DNA of 55,457 bases from an uncultured Pelagibacteraceae bacterium. GTDB lineage: Bacteria > Pseudomonadota > Alphaproteobacteria > Pelagibacterales > AG-422-B15. This document shows, in pieces, positions 36,141 through 44,155 of the stretch (position 1 is its first letter; each line of letters begins with the position of its first letter). The position numbers were made by a program, and so were the translations under genes. Where the stretch lies: assembly GCA_902544525.1 (NCBI GenBank), contig CACCCN010000007.1, forward strand, positions 1 through 55,457, read 5' to 3'. The notes under the pieces are model-generated. The model ran no database searches and had not been told where the DNA came from. It saw only the letters and a list, made by a program, of their open reading frames with translations.

Positions 36141-36164
36141 GGGGCCTTCGGGCCCCTTTTTTTT
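36141..36164 (+). terminator. intrinsic terminator of the proteorhodopsin gene
   Basis: GGGGCC (36141-36146), loop TTCG and GGCCCC (36151-36156) are followed by eight T (36157-36164): a perfect GC stem with a UUCG loop. The T-tract reaches the last codon of the convergent methyltransferase gene. On the other strand the stem is followed by TTAATTTTTTT, so it may also end that transcript. Confidence 0.97.
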
Positions 36165-36783
36165 AATTTAATTTCTCTAAAATATACATTCTTGATTTTG
36201 CACTGTTTTTGTTATTGGGAAGTGCAACGAATGCTTTTGAAATTGACTTTATTGATACTAGATTTTTGAGATTTTTTATCTCTTTTTCAAAACCATTTTT
36301 TTTATAAACACTCTCCGCAATTGAGCATATAAAAAAACCTTGCGGTTTAAGTATGCGAACCAATTCATGCAACGCACTTGGTCCTACATGACCTGAGGTC
36401 AAAACTCCAGTACATATGATGAGTCCAAATTGCTTACTACGTAATTCTATCTTCTCATTTAAAGATTGGCACATGAGTTTTTTGTATATTTTTTTTGATC
36501 TTGCAATGGTGAGCATCTCTTCAGAAAAATCAATTCCGGTAATATTTTTATAATTTAATTTGCTTAAAACTTCTGCGACGTAACCCGTACCACACCCAGC
36601 ATCTAAAATTTTAATAGTTTTTTTAAGCTTTAATTTATTCGTTAAAATTTTATTTAATTGTAGAGGGTAGGCGTAACCCCATGAAGACATATCTGTGTCA
36701 TATAAATTAGCCCAATTCTTATAGTGTTTATTTAACTTTGATGAGCTCGTTTCGCTGTATACAGTTTTTAGCCAATCTTTCAT
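36163..36783 (-). CDS. class I SAM-dependent methyltransferase
   Basis: Soluble methyltransferase of 206 residues with the SAM-binding motif KILDAGCGTGYVAEVL near residue 60, acidic second motif ITGIDFSEEMLTIA, and LIICTGVLTSGHVGP as the post-motif strand. These define the fold but not the substrate; a small molecule such as a quinone or lipid precursor is possible. It converges on proteorhodopsin, sharing the terminator, and starts at ATG 36783. It stands alone on its strand. Confidence 0.85.
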   Translation of the reverse strand: MKDWLKTVYSETSSSKLNKHYKNWANLYDTDMSSWGYAYPLQLNKILTNKLKLKKTIKILDAGCGTGYVAEVLSKLNYKNITGIDFSEEMLTIARSKKIYKKLMCQSLNEKIELRSKQFGLIICTGVLTSGHVGPSALHELVRILKPQGFFICSIAESVYKKNGFEKEIKNLKNLVSIKSISKAFVALPNNKNSAKSRMYILEKLN

Positions 36784-36822
36784 TTACATTATTATATGTA
36801 TTTTTTTACAGTCGATAAATAA

Positions 36823-36828
36823 TATAAT
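36823..36828 (+). promoter_or_regulatory. candidate -10 element for tRNA-Leu
   Basis: A consensus TATAAT lies 61 bases upstream of the tRNA-Leu 5' end. No convincing -35 is at 16-18 bases, so this is a weak call in an AT-rich gap. Confidence 0.3.
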
Positions 36829-36888
36829 TTTAGACTTATTAAAATCCTAGTAAGAAAGATAAATAATAGATATAACTAAGTCTTATTT

Positions 36889-36975
36889 GCCCTTGTGATG
36901 AAATTGGTAAACATAACGGACTTAAAATCCGTGGCCTTCACGGGCTTGCCGGTTCAAGTCCGGCCAAGGGCACCA
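36889..36975 (+). tRNA. tRNA-Leu (UAA)
   Basis: Acceptor GCCCTTG (36889-36895) pairs perfectly with CAAGGGC (36965-36971), followed by the discriminator A and an encoded CCA (36973-36975). The anticodon loop CTTAAAA (36921-36927) sits in the stem ACGGA/TCCGT and gives anticodon TAA at 36923-36925. The long variable arm of a class II tRNA and a GGTTCAAGTCC T-arm are present. It decodes UUA, a very common Leu codon in this AT-rich genome. Confidence 0.97.
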
Positions 36976-37026
36976 ATAAGTAAATATTAGTAGTAATTTT
37001 AAGTTATTTATATATCTTTAGATTAA

Positions 37027-37926
37027 ATGAAAATAAAATTAACTATTTCAGTATCAGTAATAATTTTAATTTTAACTTCTTTTGCATATTCTAATGATCT
37101 CAAAGATAATTTAATAAGCAAAACTATTAATAAAACAAATAGCTTTATTTCTACTATTGCCAATGAGTTGACTGGAGATTTACTTAATAACGAGAGAGTA
37201 AAATATCTTGAATTGGATGTGCAAGTTCAGGAAAATTTAAAACCGACAATTAGCCTCACTAATGTAAATAAGCTTACTGAAGATACAACTAGTGCATTTT
37301 TTAATCAAAATACGGTTTCAATTCATGACAATGATCAAACTATAAACTTTGGTCTCGGCTATCGTAATTTACTTAATGATGACAAGCTAATGTTAGGAGC
37401 TAACTTATTTTTTGACTATTCGTTTGATAATGCTCATCAAAGAAATGGCTTGGGTATTGAGGCAATTTCAAGTGTATTTGGTCTACGTGGAAATTATTAT
37501 GACGCAACTAGTGGAATACAAACTGTAACCGCAACAACTACCGAAGAGGCTATGGATGGCTGGGATACTCGGTTTGATTATTTTTTGCCACTTTCATATG
37601 ATGTAAGTATTTTTGCTGGTTTATTTGAGTTTGAAAATAGTGCTGGGACTTTAAAAGTTGAAGGTGAGAAATTTGGACTAGCAGGAAATATTGGAAAAAC
37701 AAATTTTGAAGCAGGCTACATTGATGATAATAAAATAGGTGATGGTGCTTATGTCAATATTAGCATGGTATTTGATTTAGGTGCGCCAAAACAATTATCA
37801 TTACCAAATGATGCATTAGAGTATGTAAGTGTTAGAGATCAACTTTATATTCCAGTAAAACGTGAAAACAAAATTAGAGTAGCAAAAGCATCAGCAGGTG
37901 TGCAAATTATTGTGAGTGGATTTTAA
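37027..37926 (+). CDS. inverse autotransporter beta-barrel protein without passenger
   Basis: Outer-membrane barrel of the intimin/invasin (type Ve secretion) family. The 299-residue precursor has a signal peptide (cleavage around SFAYS), an N-terminal leader and the barrel signatures FGLGYRNLL, LGANLFFDYSF, HQRNGLGIEAIS, NYYDATSGI and GWDTRFDYFLP, closing in YVNISMVFDLG. About 45 residues follow, including IPVKRENKIR, which resembles the linker that in invasins enters the barrel. No Ig-like or lectin passenger domains follow, so it cannot present the usual adhesin itself. The stop is followed 12 bases later by a gene for a Cys-rich secreted protein, likely in one transcript. It lies just downstream of tRNA-Leu. 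No clear ribosome site precedes ATG 37027. Confidence 0.85.
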   Translation: MKIKLTISVSVIILILTSFAYSNDLKDNLISKTINKTNSFISTIANELTGDLLNNERVKYLELDVQVQENLKPTISLTNVNKLTEDTTSAFFNQNTVSIHDNDQTINFGLGYRNLLNDDKLMLGANLFFDYSFDNAHQRNGLGIEAISSVFGLRGNYYDATSGIQTVTATTTEEAMDGWDTRFDYFLPLSYDVSIFAGLFEFENSAGTLKVEGEKFGLAGNIGKTNFEAGYIDDNKIGDGAYVNISMVFDLGAPKQLSLPNDALEYVSVRDQLYIPVKRENKIRVAKASAGVQIIVSGF

Positions 37927-37937
37927 AGGAAGTAAAT

Positions 37938-39011
37938 ATGAGAAATACATTTAAACTGTTTATAGTAATTTTATTTTTATTACCTCTTTCATCAACCATG
38001 GGTCTTGCTGACACACTAGATGATAGCTTTGAAACATGTAGGAGTAGTGATAGTATCAATTGTGATGGAGTTTGCACCAGAAATAATGCGGGTGAAATAC
38101 TTTTAACTGATAACAATGCCCCAACTGATGCTACTAATAATACGTCTAAAAGGGATAGCTGTAATGAGAAACCTGATAAATATAAAATTAGATTTTATAA
38201 AGTTGGCTTATGCACATCCTCCCCATTAGCAACATCGGGTACTACGAATCCAACAGGCGCTGGACAAGGTTGCTATAACTTTTTTGATAAATCAGATGAA
38301 ACTTCAGACACAGGAGGTACTGCGATAATACTATCAACAAATAGTGACGGCACTGTAACAGCTGATGCTTCATTGCTAGCTGGAGTGACTGACCTAACTA
38401 ATGGAAGTTATGGTTACGGTTATGCAATATTAAGTAACATGCTTGAAGTACAACATACAGAATCTTTTAGTGCAAACGTCATAGGTAATGCAGATACATC
38501 AGGCAAAGTTTGCTGGACTATAAATAAAACGACATCTTTTTCTGGTAAAACTTCAAACATAAGAGGCAATGCAACTGTAGTTTCAACTGATGAAAATATA
38601 GCTAATAGAACAATGAAGTGTGGAAGTGCGGTTGATAGTGATCTAGCATTTGTAAAAGAAATTATTGATGATATGGCAGAGGATCCAGATAACGATCCTT
38701 TCTCATCTGGTAATACTAGTTATGAATCGTTTAGTGATAATAATAATACAGACTTAGGTGGAACAGTGGCCGCTAAGTTATTACAAAGCGACAATCTAAC
38801 AATTGCAACAAGTGCCAATAATGCTTATCGAATTTTTTATGGTATAAACTTTAGTAGCCCAGTTATAATTGACGATGATACAACTAAGTTTGAAATGTCC
38901 TTCAATGTATCGGGTGCGGTAAGCGTCGATTTTGCTTCAGATGGATCAAACAATCTTACGGTTCAAAAAGTTGGTGCCGATCCATTTCAGATAAAAGTGA
39001 CAGCAGAATAA
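37938..39011 (+). CDS. Cys-rich secreted protein of unknown function
   Basis: Not recognised. The precursor has 357 residues and a strong signal peptide (cleavage probably after TMGLA). The mature part is acidic, rich in Asn, Ser, Thr and Asp, and has eight cysteines, three of them early (ETCRSSDSINCDGVC), the others at wider spacing as in GLCTSSP, GQGCYNF, KVCWTINK and MKCGS. The remainder looks beta-rich and low in Lys, as in surface-exposed proteins. ATG 37938 has AAGGA upstream. It follows the passenger-less inverse autotransporter on the same strand after 11 bases, so the two may act together at the cell surface; that is inference. No repeat domain or known adhesin fold was recognised. 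Confidence 0.72.
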   Translation: MRNTFKLFIVILFLLPLSSTMGLADTLDDSFETCRSSDSINCDGVCTRNNAGEILLTDNNAPTDATNNTSKRDSCNEKPDKYKIRFYKVGLCTSSPLATSGTTNPTGAGQGCYNFFDKSDETSDTGGTAIILSTNSDGTVTADASLLAGVTDLTNGSYGYGYAILSNMLEVQHTESFSANVIGNADTSGKVCWTINKTTSFSGKTSNIRGNATVVSTDENIANRTMKCGSAVDSDLAFVKEIIDDMAEDPDNDPFSSGNTSYESFSDNNNTDLGGTVAAKLLQSDNLTIATSANNAYRIFYGINFSSPVIIDDDTTKFEMSFNVSGAVSVDFASDGSNNLTVQKVGADPFQIKVTAE

Positions 39012-39012
39012 T

Positions 39013-39780
39013 TTAGAATTTAAACTGCTCGTTTAAGATTCTTTCTTCAAATGAATGTTTTGCATCAAATAAGATTTTGACTTTATGCTCTTTATCTTGA
39101 GCAATAGACACTTTTATAACATCACGAACTTCGACATTATCAGCAACAGCACTGACAGGTCTTTTTTCCGATTCTAAAATTTCGAACTCAACTTGAGAGG
39201 AGTTTTCAATTATTGCACCCCGCCATCTTCTCGGCCGAAAGGCACTAATTGGTGTCAAAGCTAATACATCAGCATTGATTGGCAATATAGGACCATGAGC
39301 AGATAAATTATAAGCTGTACTACCTGATGGAGTAGATAAAAGTATACCATCACAAATTAATTCATCTAACCTTGTTTTGTTATCGATAGTTATTTTTAAT
39401 TTTGCAGCCTGGCGAGTTTCTCTAAGCAATGAAACCTCGTTAATTGCTATACCAGTATGGACTTTATCATTAGAAGTAGTGGCAGCCATTTTTAAAGGCG
39501 CAATATCGATTGATTGAGATAAATTAATACGCTCAATTAATTCTTCATTATTAAGAGCATTCATAAGGAAACCTACACTACCAAAATTTAACCCAAAAAT
39601 GGGCAAGTTAAGATCAAGATCACCTTTAATCGCCTCCAGCATAAATCCATCACCACCAAGGGCTACAATTACATCACATTCATCTCTTGAGAATGATCCG
39701 TATCTAGTCTCCATTTCAGCCTTATATGCAATAGCTTCCTTTGAAGATGAGGTCACAAAGTAAGGTTTTTGTAAATTCAT
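39013..39780 (-). CDS. nadK: NAD kinase
   Basis: ATP- or polyphosphate-dependent kinase of 255 residues that makes NADP. Signatures: IVALGGDGFMLEAI (the GGDG loop) near residue 42, LNFGSVGFLMN, and the NAD-site TPSGSTAYNLSAHGPI near residue 155. The length is normal for short bacterial forms. It converges on the Cys-rich secreted gene with one base between the ends. It starts at ATG 39780, 81 bases from divergent glpK. Confidence 0.95.
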   Translation of the reverse strand: MNLQKPYFVTSSSKEAIAYKAEMETRYGSFSRDECDVIVALGGDGFMLEAIKGDLDLNLPIFGLNFGSVGFLMNALNNEELIERINLSQSIDIAPLKMAATTSNDKVHTGIAINEVSLLRETRQAAKLKITIDNKTRLDELICDGILLSTPSGSTAYNLSAHGPILPINADVLALTPISAFRPRRWRGAIIENSSQVEFEILESEKRPVSAVADNVEVRDVIKVSIAQDKEHKVKILFDAKHSFEERILNEQFKF

Positions 39781-39861
39781 AGTTATTTCTTGTTGTTAAT
39801 AGTTTTGTCTTTAGCTTAAAATATCTGATAATTATATAACAATTACTTAGCTTAATTACAA

Positions 39862-41337
39862 ATGTCCAAAACCCCCTATATTTTAGCCATTGACCAAGGT
39901 ACCTCAAGCACTAGAGCTGCTCTTATTGATAAAAAAGGGATAATTATTGATCAGGAAAGTATTGAGTTTAAACAAATTTACCCATCAAGTGGCTGGGTTG
40001 AACATGATCCATTAGAGATTCTGCAGACAGTTAAATCAACTATCTCTATTATTTTTGAGAGAAATCATATTATCCAAAATGATATTGTCAGTTGTGGTAT
40101 TACAAACCAAAGAGAGACAATTGTTGCTTGGGATAAAGTAACTGGTAAACCTTCACACAATGCAATTGTATGGCAAGATAGACGTACACATGAGATTTGT
40201 AAAAATTTAGTTGATAAAAACTATACTAATCTTATTCAAGAAAAAACAGGTCTAGTTATTGATCCATATTTTTCTGCATCAAAAATACAATGGTTATTAG
40301 AAAATATTAAGGATCAACAGAATTTAATTGTGGGTACTATCGATACATGGATTATTTGGAACCTAACTAATAAGGCAAAACATGTAACCGATATCACTAA
40401 TGCATCCAGAACAATGTTATATAATATTAACGATGAAATCTGGGATCATGAGCTTTTAGATTTATTCAATATAAGAAAATCAATTTTACCTACAGTTCTA
40501 TCAAATAAAGATGAATATGGAACAATTCACACTGAGCACTTTGGGATTGAGATCCCTATTGGCGGTGTAGTTGGTGATCAACAATCAGCTTCTTTGGGAC
40601 AACTATGTTTGAAAAAAGGAATGATTAAAGCAACCTATGGCACTGGTTGTTTTGTTTTAATAAACACTGATAAAAATAAAATCACATCTAAAAATAAACT
40701 ATTAACAACTGTTGCTTCAAAAATTGATGAAAAAAAACAATATGCAGTCGAGGGTAGTATATTTAATGCTGGCACAGTAATACAATGGTTACGAGATGAA
40801 ATGAAATTATTTAATCATGTAAATGAAATTGAGGAAATAATAAAGGATAGTAAAAATGATGTTACATTTATACCTGCTTTTACTGGTTTAGGAGCTCCAC
40901 ATTGGAAACCAGAGGTACGTGGGGCACTATATGGTATAACTAGAGATACCTCAAAAGGTGATATTGTCAAAGCAGCTCTAAAATCAATATGTTTTCAAAC
41001 TAAGGATTTATTAGAGTCATTAAAGCTGGATTTGGGTGAAGAGATTCAAGATGATATGACCATGCGAGTTGATGGAGGGATGTCTAACAATAATTGGATG
41101 ATGCAATTTTTAGCTGATATTTTAAATATTAAAGTGGAAAGACCAGTAAATAGTGAAACTACTGTTATGGGTGCCGCATACTTAGCCGGTTTGAAGGTTG
41201 GTTTTTTTAATAACTTCAGAGATATTGAAGATCTATGGAAATCTGATAGAGTTTTTATTCCAAATATGGATGATAAAGAACGCAACTTAATGTACATGTG
41301 TTGGAAAAAGACAGTTAATAATTTAATAGGATTATAA
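39862..41337 (+). CDS. glpK: glycerol kinase
   Basis: FGGY-family carbohydrate kinase of 491 residues that phosphorylates glycerol to sn-glycerol-3-phosphate. Seen: LAIDQGTSSTRAALID at the N-terminus, CGITNQRETIVAWDK and WQDRRT, GDQQSASLGQ with YGTGCFVL, and the C-terminal RVDGGMSNNNWMMQF. Start ATG 39862. TTGTCT (39805-39810) and GATAAT (39827-39832), spaced 16 bases, are a possible promoter in the gap to nadK. The class II aldolase gene follows after three bases. No glycerol-3-phosphate dehydrogenase or facilitator gene is nearby, so the glycerol or lipid-recycling role depends on genes elsewhere. Confidence 0.96.
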   Translation: MSKTPYILAIDQGTSSTRAALIDKKGIIIDQESIEFKQIYPSSGWVEHDPLEILQTVKSTISIIFERNHIIQNDIVSCGITNQRETIVAWDKVTGKPSHNAIVWQDRRTHEICKNLVDKNYTNLIQEKTGLVIDPYFSASKIQWLLENIKDQQNLIVGTIDTWIIWNLTNKAKHVTDITNASRTMLYNINDEIWDHELLDLFNIRKSILPTVLSNKDEYGTIHTEHFGIEIPIGGVVGDQQSASLGQLCLKKGMIKATYGTGCFVLINTDKNKITSKNKLLTTVASKIDEKKQYAVEGSIFNAGTVIQWLRDEMKLFNHVNEIEEIIKDSKNDVTFIPAFTGLGAPHWKPEVRGALYGITRDTSKGDIVKAALKSICFQTKDLLESLKLDLGEEIQDDMTMRVDGGMSNNNWMMQFLADILNIKVERPVNSETTVMGAAYLAGLKVGFFNNFRDIEDLWKSDRVFIPNMDDKERNLMYMCWKKTVNNLIGL

Positions 41338-41340
41338 GAT

Positions 41341-42090
41341 ATGGTTGATGTAAAAAATTCAGTTTCAAAAGAAGAGTGGGATGTAAGAGTAGATCTTGCA
41401 GCCTTTTATAGAACAATACCATACTTTGGTTGGGATGATTTAATTTTTACTCATATATCCGCAAGAGTCCCTGGTACTGAAGATCATTTTCTAATTAATC
41501 CATATGGATTTTTGTTTGATGAAATAACAGCTTCAAATCTAGTAAAAGTTGATATTAACGGCAAGATTATTAGTGAAACTAACAATCCTATTAATCCGGC
41601 TGGATTTATTATTCACAGTGCAATTCATGAAGCAAGAAGTGATGCTCATTGTATTGTACATTTACATTCAGATGATGGTGTGGCAGTCGCGTCTTTAAAA
41701 GATGGTCTCTTACCTTTAGCACAAACTGGAATGCTTGTACGTAACCAAATCGCTTATCATGATTATGAGGGTGTTGCTCTTCTTGAAGATGAAAAAAAAC
41801 GGCTTGTGGCTGATTTAGGTGACAAAAATTTAATGATTTTACGTAATCATGGTACATTAGCAGCAGGTAAAAATGTTGCGGATGCTTTTACTTATATCTA
41901 TTTTTTAGAAAGAGCTTGCACTTATCAAGTACGTGCAATGGCGGGTAAATTAGAACTAAATAATCCCTCACCCGAGGCAATTGAAACTACCAAAAAACAA
42001 GGTGAGGCTACTCAAGGTATGGCCGGTGCACTTTTATGGCCTGCAGTTAGAAGAAAGATGGAAAAATTAGATCCATCATTTATGAACTAA
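41341..42090 (+). CDS. class II aldolase/adducin family protein
   Basis: Zinc-dependent family of aldolases, epimerases and dehydratases acting on sugar or ketoacid phosphates. The 249 residues contain the early strand GWDDLIFTHISARVPG, the first metal His pair in CIVHLHSDDG and the later His in MILRNHGTLAAGK. The motif arrangement matches the adducin-like subgroup whose substrate is generally unknown. It lies 3 bases after glpK and 64 before the formate dehydrogenase gene; those may belong to a transcript of C3/C1 substrate use, by inference. Confidence 0.85.
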   Translation: MVDVKNSVSKEEWDVRVDLAAFYRTIPYFGWDDLIFTHISARVPGTEDHFLINPYGFLFDEITASNLVKVDINGKIISETNNPINPAGFIIHSAIHEARSDAHCIVHLHSDDGVAVASLKDGLLPLAQTGMLVRNQIAYHDYEGVALLEDEKKRLVADLGDKNLMILRNHGTLAAGKNVADAFTYIYFLERACTYQVRAMAGKLELNNPSPEAIETTKKQGEATQGMAGALLWPAVRRKMEKLDPSFMN

Positions 42091-42154
42091 TTGTATAGAC
42101 AGTATAAAAAATTACTGTAGGGTCACTCTGAATATTTATAACAGGAGAATATTA

Positions 42155-43351
42155 ATGAAAATATTAGCAATACTATATGATGATCCTAAGGGAGGTATGC
42201 CTAGCAAGTATGCAAGAGATGATCTGCCAAAGATTGAGAAGTATCCAGACGGAATGTCTCTTCCAACACCAAAAGCAGTTGACTTTACACCTGGCGAGCT
42301 ACTGGGCTGTGTATCTGGAGAATTAGGGCTTAGAAAATTTTTAGAAGATGCTGGTCATACTTTAGTAGTTACTTCAGATAAAGATGGGGATGGATGTCAG
42401 GCTGATAAAGAGCTAGTAGATGCTGATGTTGTCATATCGCAACCATTTTTTCCATACTATTTAACCAAAGAAAAAATGGCAACTGCGCCTAATCTTAAAA
42501 TGGCAATTACTGCTGGGATTGGCTCTGATCATGTAGATTTACAAGCAGCAATGGAACATAAAGTTGATGTTGTTGAGGTAACATTTTGTAACTCAAGATC
42601 TGTTGCAGAGCATATTGTAATGATGATTTTATCTTTAGTTAGAGATTACCATAATCAACACAAAATTATTAATGAGGGCGGCTGGAACATTGCTGATGCA
42701 GTTCATCGTTCATACGATCTAGAGGGTATGCATGTTGGAACTGTTGCTGCAGGTAGAATTGGCCTTGACGCACTTAGAAAGCTTAAGCATTTTGATGTTC
42801 ATATGCATTACTTTGATAGACACAGACTACCTAAGGAAGTTGAAGAAGAGTTGAATCTTACATTTCACGAGTCAGTAGAGTCAATGGTTGCGGTATGTGA
42901 TGTTGTTACTATCAATTGTCCGCTTCATCCAGAAACAGAACATATGTTTAATGATGAGTTAATTGGAAAAATGAAAAGAGGTGCTTACATTGTAAACACT
43001 GCTAGAGGAAAAATCTGTGATAAAGACGCTGTTGCAAGAGCTTTAGAATCTGGTCAACTAAGTGGCTATGCGGGAGATGTATGGTTTCCTCAGCCAGCGC
43101 CAAATGACCATGTATGGAGATCGATGCCTAACCATGGTATGACACCTCACACTTCTGGAACTTCACTTTCTGCACAAGCAAGGTATGCGGCTGGGGTTAG
43201 AGAGATACTTGAATGCTTCTTTGATGGCTCGCCTATTAGAGATCCTTATTTAATTGTTCAAAATGGTGAACTTGCTGGGATGGGGGCTCATTCCTATAGT
43301 AAGGGAAATGCTACTGGAGGCTCAGAGGAAGCAGCGGATTATAAAAAATAA
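42155..43351 (+). CDS. fdh: NAD-dependent formate dehydrogenase
   Basis: Soluble D-2-hydroxyacid-dehydrogenase-family enzyme of 398 residues that oxidises formate to CO2 with NADH formation, without metal or molybdenum cofactor. By recollection it closely follows Pseudomonas sp. 101 FDH: GIGSDHVDLQ (formate-site Ile), FCNSRSVAEH (Asn), the dinucleotide loop TVAAGRIGL, DRHRLP (the Asp giving NAD preference), TARGK (Arg), FPQPAP (Gln) and the catalytic His in MTPHTSGT. The C-terminal extension with AHSYSKGNATGGSEEA is characteristic. ATG 42155 has AGGAGA six bases upstream, a strong ribosome site. A GNRA hairpin follows the stop. Confidence 0.97.
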   Translation: MKILAILYDDPKGGMPSKYARDDLPKIEKYPDGMSLPTPKAVDFTPGELLGCVSGELGLRKFLEDAGHTLVVTSDKDGDGCQADKELVDADVVISQPFFPYYLTKEKMATAPNLKMAITAGIGSDHVDLQAAMEHKVDVVEVTFCNSRSVAEHIVMMILSLVRDYHNQHKIINEGGWNIADAVHRSYDLEGMHVGTVAAGRIGLDALRKLKHFDVHMHYFDRHRLPKEVEEELNLTFHESVESMVAVCDVVTINCPLHPETEHMFNDELIGKMKRGAYIVNTARGKICDKDAVARALESGQLSGYAGDVWFPQPAPNDHVWRSMPNHGMTPHTSGTSLSAQARYAAGVREILECFFDGSPIRDPYLIVQNGELAGMGAHSYSKGNATGGSEEAADYKK

Positions 43352-43364
43352 CTTATAAAATAAT

Positions 43365-43388
43365 TAGGACGAATGAAAATTCGTCCTA
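43365..43388 (+). terminator. hairpin after fdh with a GAAA tetraloop
   Basis: TAGGACGAAT (43365-43374), loop GAAA and ATTCGTCCTA (43379-43388) form a perfect 10-pair stem. Only a mixed AT stretch follows, so termination may be partial. It ends 12 bases before the next gene's ATG, which it may also influence. Confidence 0.7.
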
Positions 43389-43400
43389 TATTATTGATAT

Positions 43401-44021
43401 ATGTTACAAGTTTTTAAGAACTATCTTTCGCATTCAACTGTAATTGGATTCTTTTTTTTCCTATTTACTGGAATATATTTTATCACCTCGAGTTCTCTAC
43501 TAATAGACAACATTTACTGGTTTTTTATCCCAATAATTCTCGCACCTTTTTATGAATGGTATGTGCACAAATATCAATTACATGCAGAGTTAACCAAAAA
43601 AGATGGCTGGTATAGAAGATATCAAATTTTACTACACCATGGACATCATAAAGATCCTGATAATATTAAGCTTCAATTCGCTCCTTGGAGGTACTTAATT
43701 TATATTTATGGACAGACATATTTACTTTACTCATTAATTATGTGGAGTTTTGTGGAATCGATCGTCCCTATTACGGGTCACTTACTATATCACCTTTGGT
43801 ATGAGTGGATCCATTTAGCTCATCATAGCAAGTCATACAAGCCTTTTACTAGTGTAGGAAAAAAACTTAGAGACTCACATATGAGCCATCATTTCCATAA
43901 TGAAAATTACAATTGGGGAATTACTAATATGACTGGTGATTATTTTTTTGGGACTTTAAAAGATAATAAAAGTATAGAAAAAAGTAAAACTACAAAATCT
44001 ATTGCTGGATATACTGACTAA
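43401..44021 (+). CDS. fatty acid hydroxylase / sterol desaturase superfamily membrane protein
   Basis: Di-iron membrane enzyme of 206 residues. Four hydrophobic helices and the His clusters VHKYQLH, HHGHHKDP, HLAHHSK and MSHHFHNEN make the 8-His metal site of the superfamily. Members hydroxylate fatty acyl chains, sterols or carotenoids; the substrate is unknown here, and no carotenoid genes are adjacent. Its ATG at 43401 begins 12 bases after the fdh hairpin and lacks a Shine-Dalgarno, so expression may rely on read-through. The gene ends shortly before tRNA-Thr on the opposite strand. Confidence 0.87.
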   Translation: MLQVFKNYLSHSTVIGFFFFLFTGIYFITSSSLLIDNIYWFFIPIILAPFYEWYVHKYQLHAELTKKDGWYRRYQILLHHGHHKDPDNIKLQFAPWRYLIYIYGQTYLLYSLIMWSFVESIVPITGHLLYHLWYEWIHLAHHSKSYKPFTSVGKKLRDSHMSHHFHNENYNWGITNMTGDYFFGTLKDNKSIEKSKTTKSIAGYTD

Positions 44022-44023
44022 AA

Positions 44024-44099
44024 TGGTGCCCCCAAGCTGACTCGAACAGCTGACCTATTGATTACAAATCAATTGCTCTACCAACTGAGCTATAGGGGC
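44024..44099 (-). tRNA. tRNA-Thr (UGU)
   Basis: Read on the minus strand from 44099: acceptor GCCCCTA pairs with TGGGGGC (one G-U), D-arm AGCTCAGTTGGTAGAGC, anticodon stem with loop TTTGTAA, anticodon TGT, T-arm with GTTCGAGTC, discriminator A and encoded CCA (44024-44026). It decodes ACA. The 3' end lies a few bases from the convergent hydroxylase stop. Confidence 0.97.
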
Positions 44100-44155
44100 A
44101 TAACTAGAAATTAACATTTTTTAAAAATATCACAACTAAAGTTATCAAAATTAAT

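Noticed and set aside
36795-36828. Full promoter for tRNA-Leu with TTTACA as -35
   Set aside because: TTTACA 36805-36810 is only 12 bases from TATAAT, too short for a sigma70 promoter; kept only as a weak -10.
36889-39011. Genomic island inserted at tRNA-Leu
   Set aside because: The position is suggestive, but no integrase gene and no repeat of the tRNA 3' end were seen downstream, and composition matches the surroundings.
43401-44021. Carotenoid (CrtZ-type) hydroxylase feeding the rhodopsin
   Set aside because: It has the general His clusters but not CrtZ wording, and no carotenoid genes are near.
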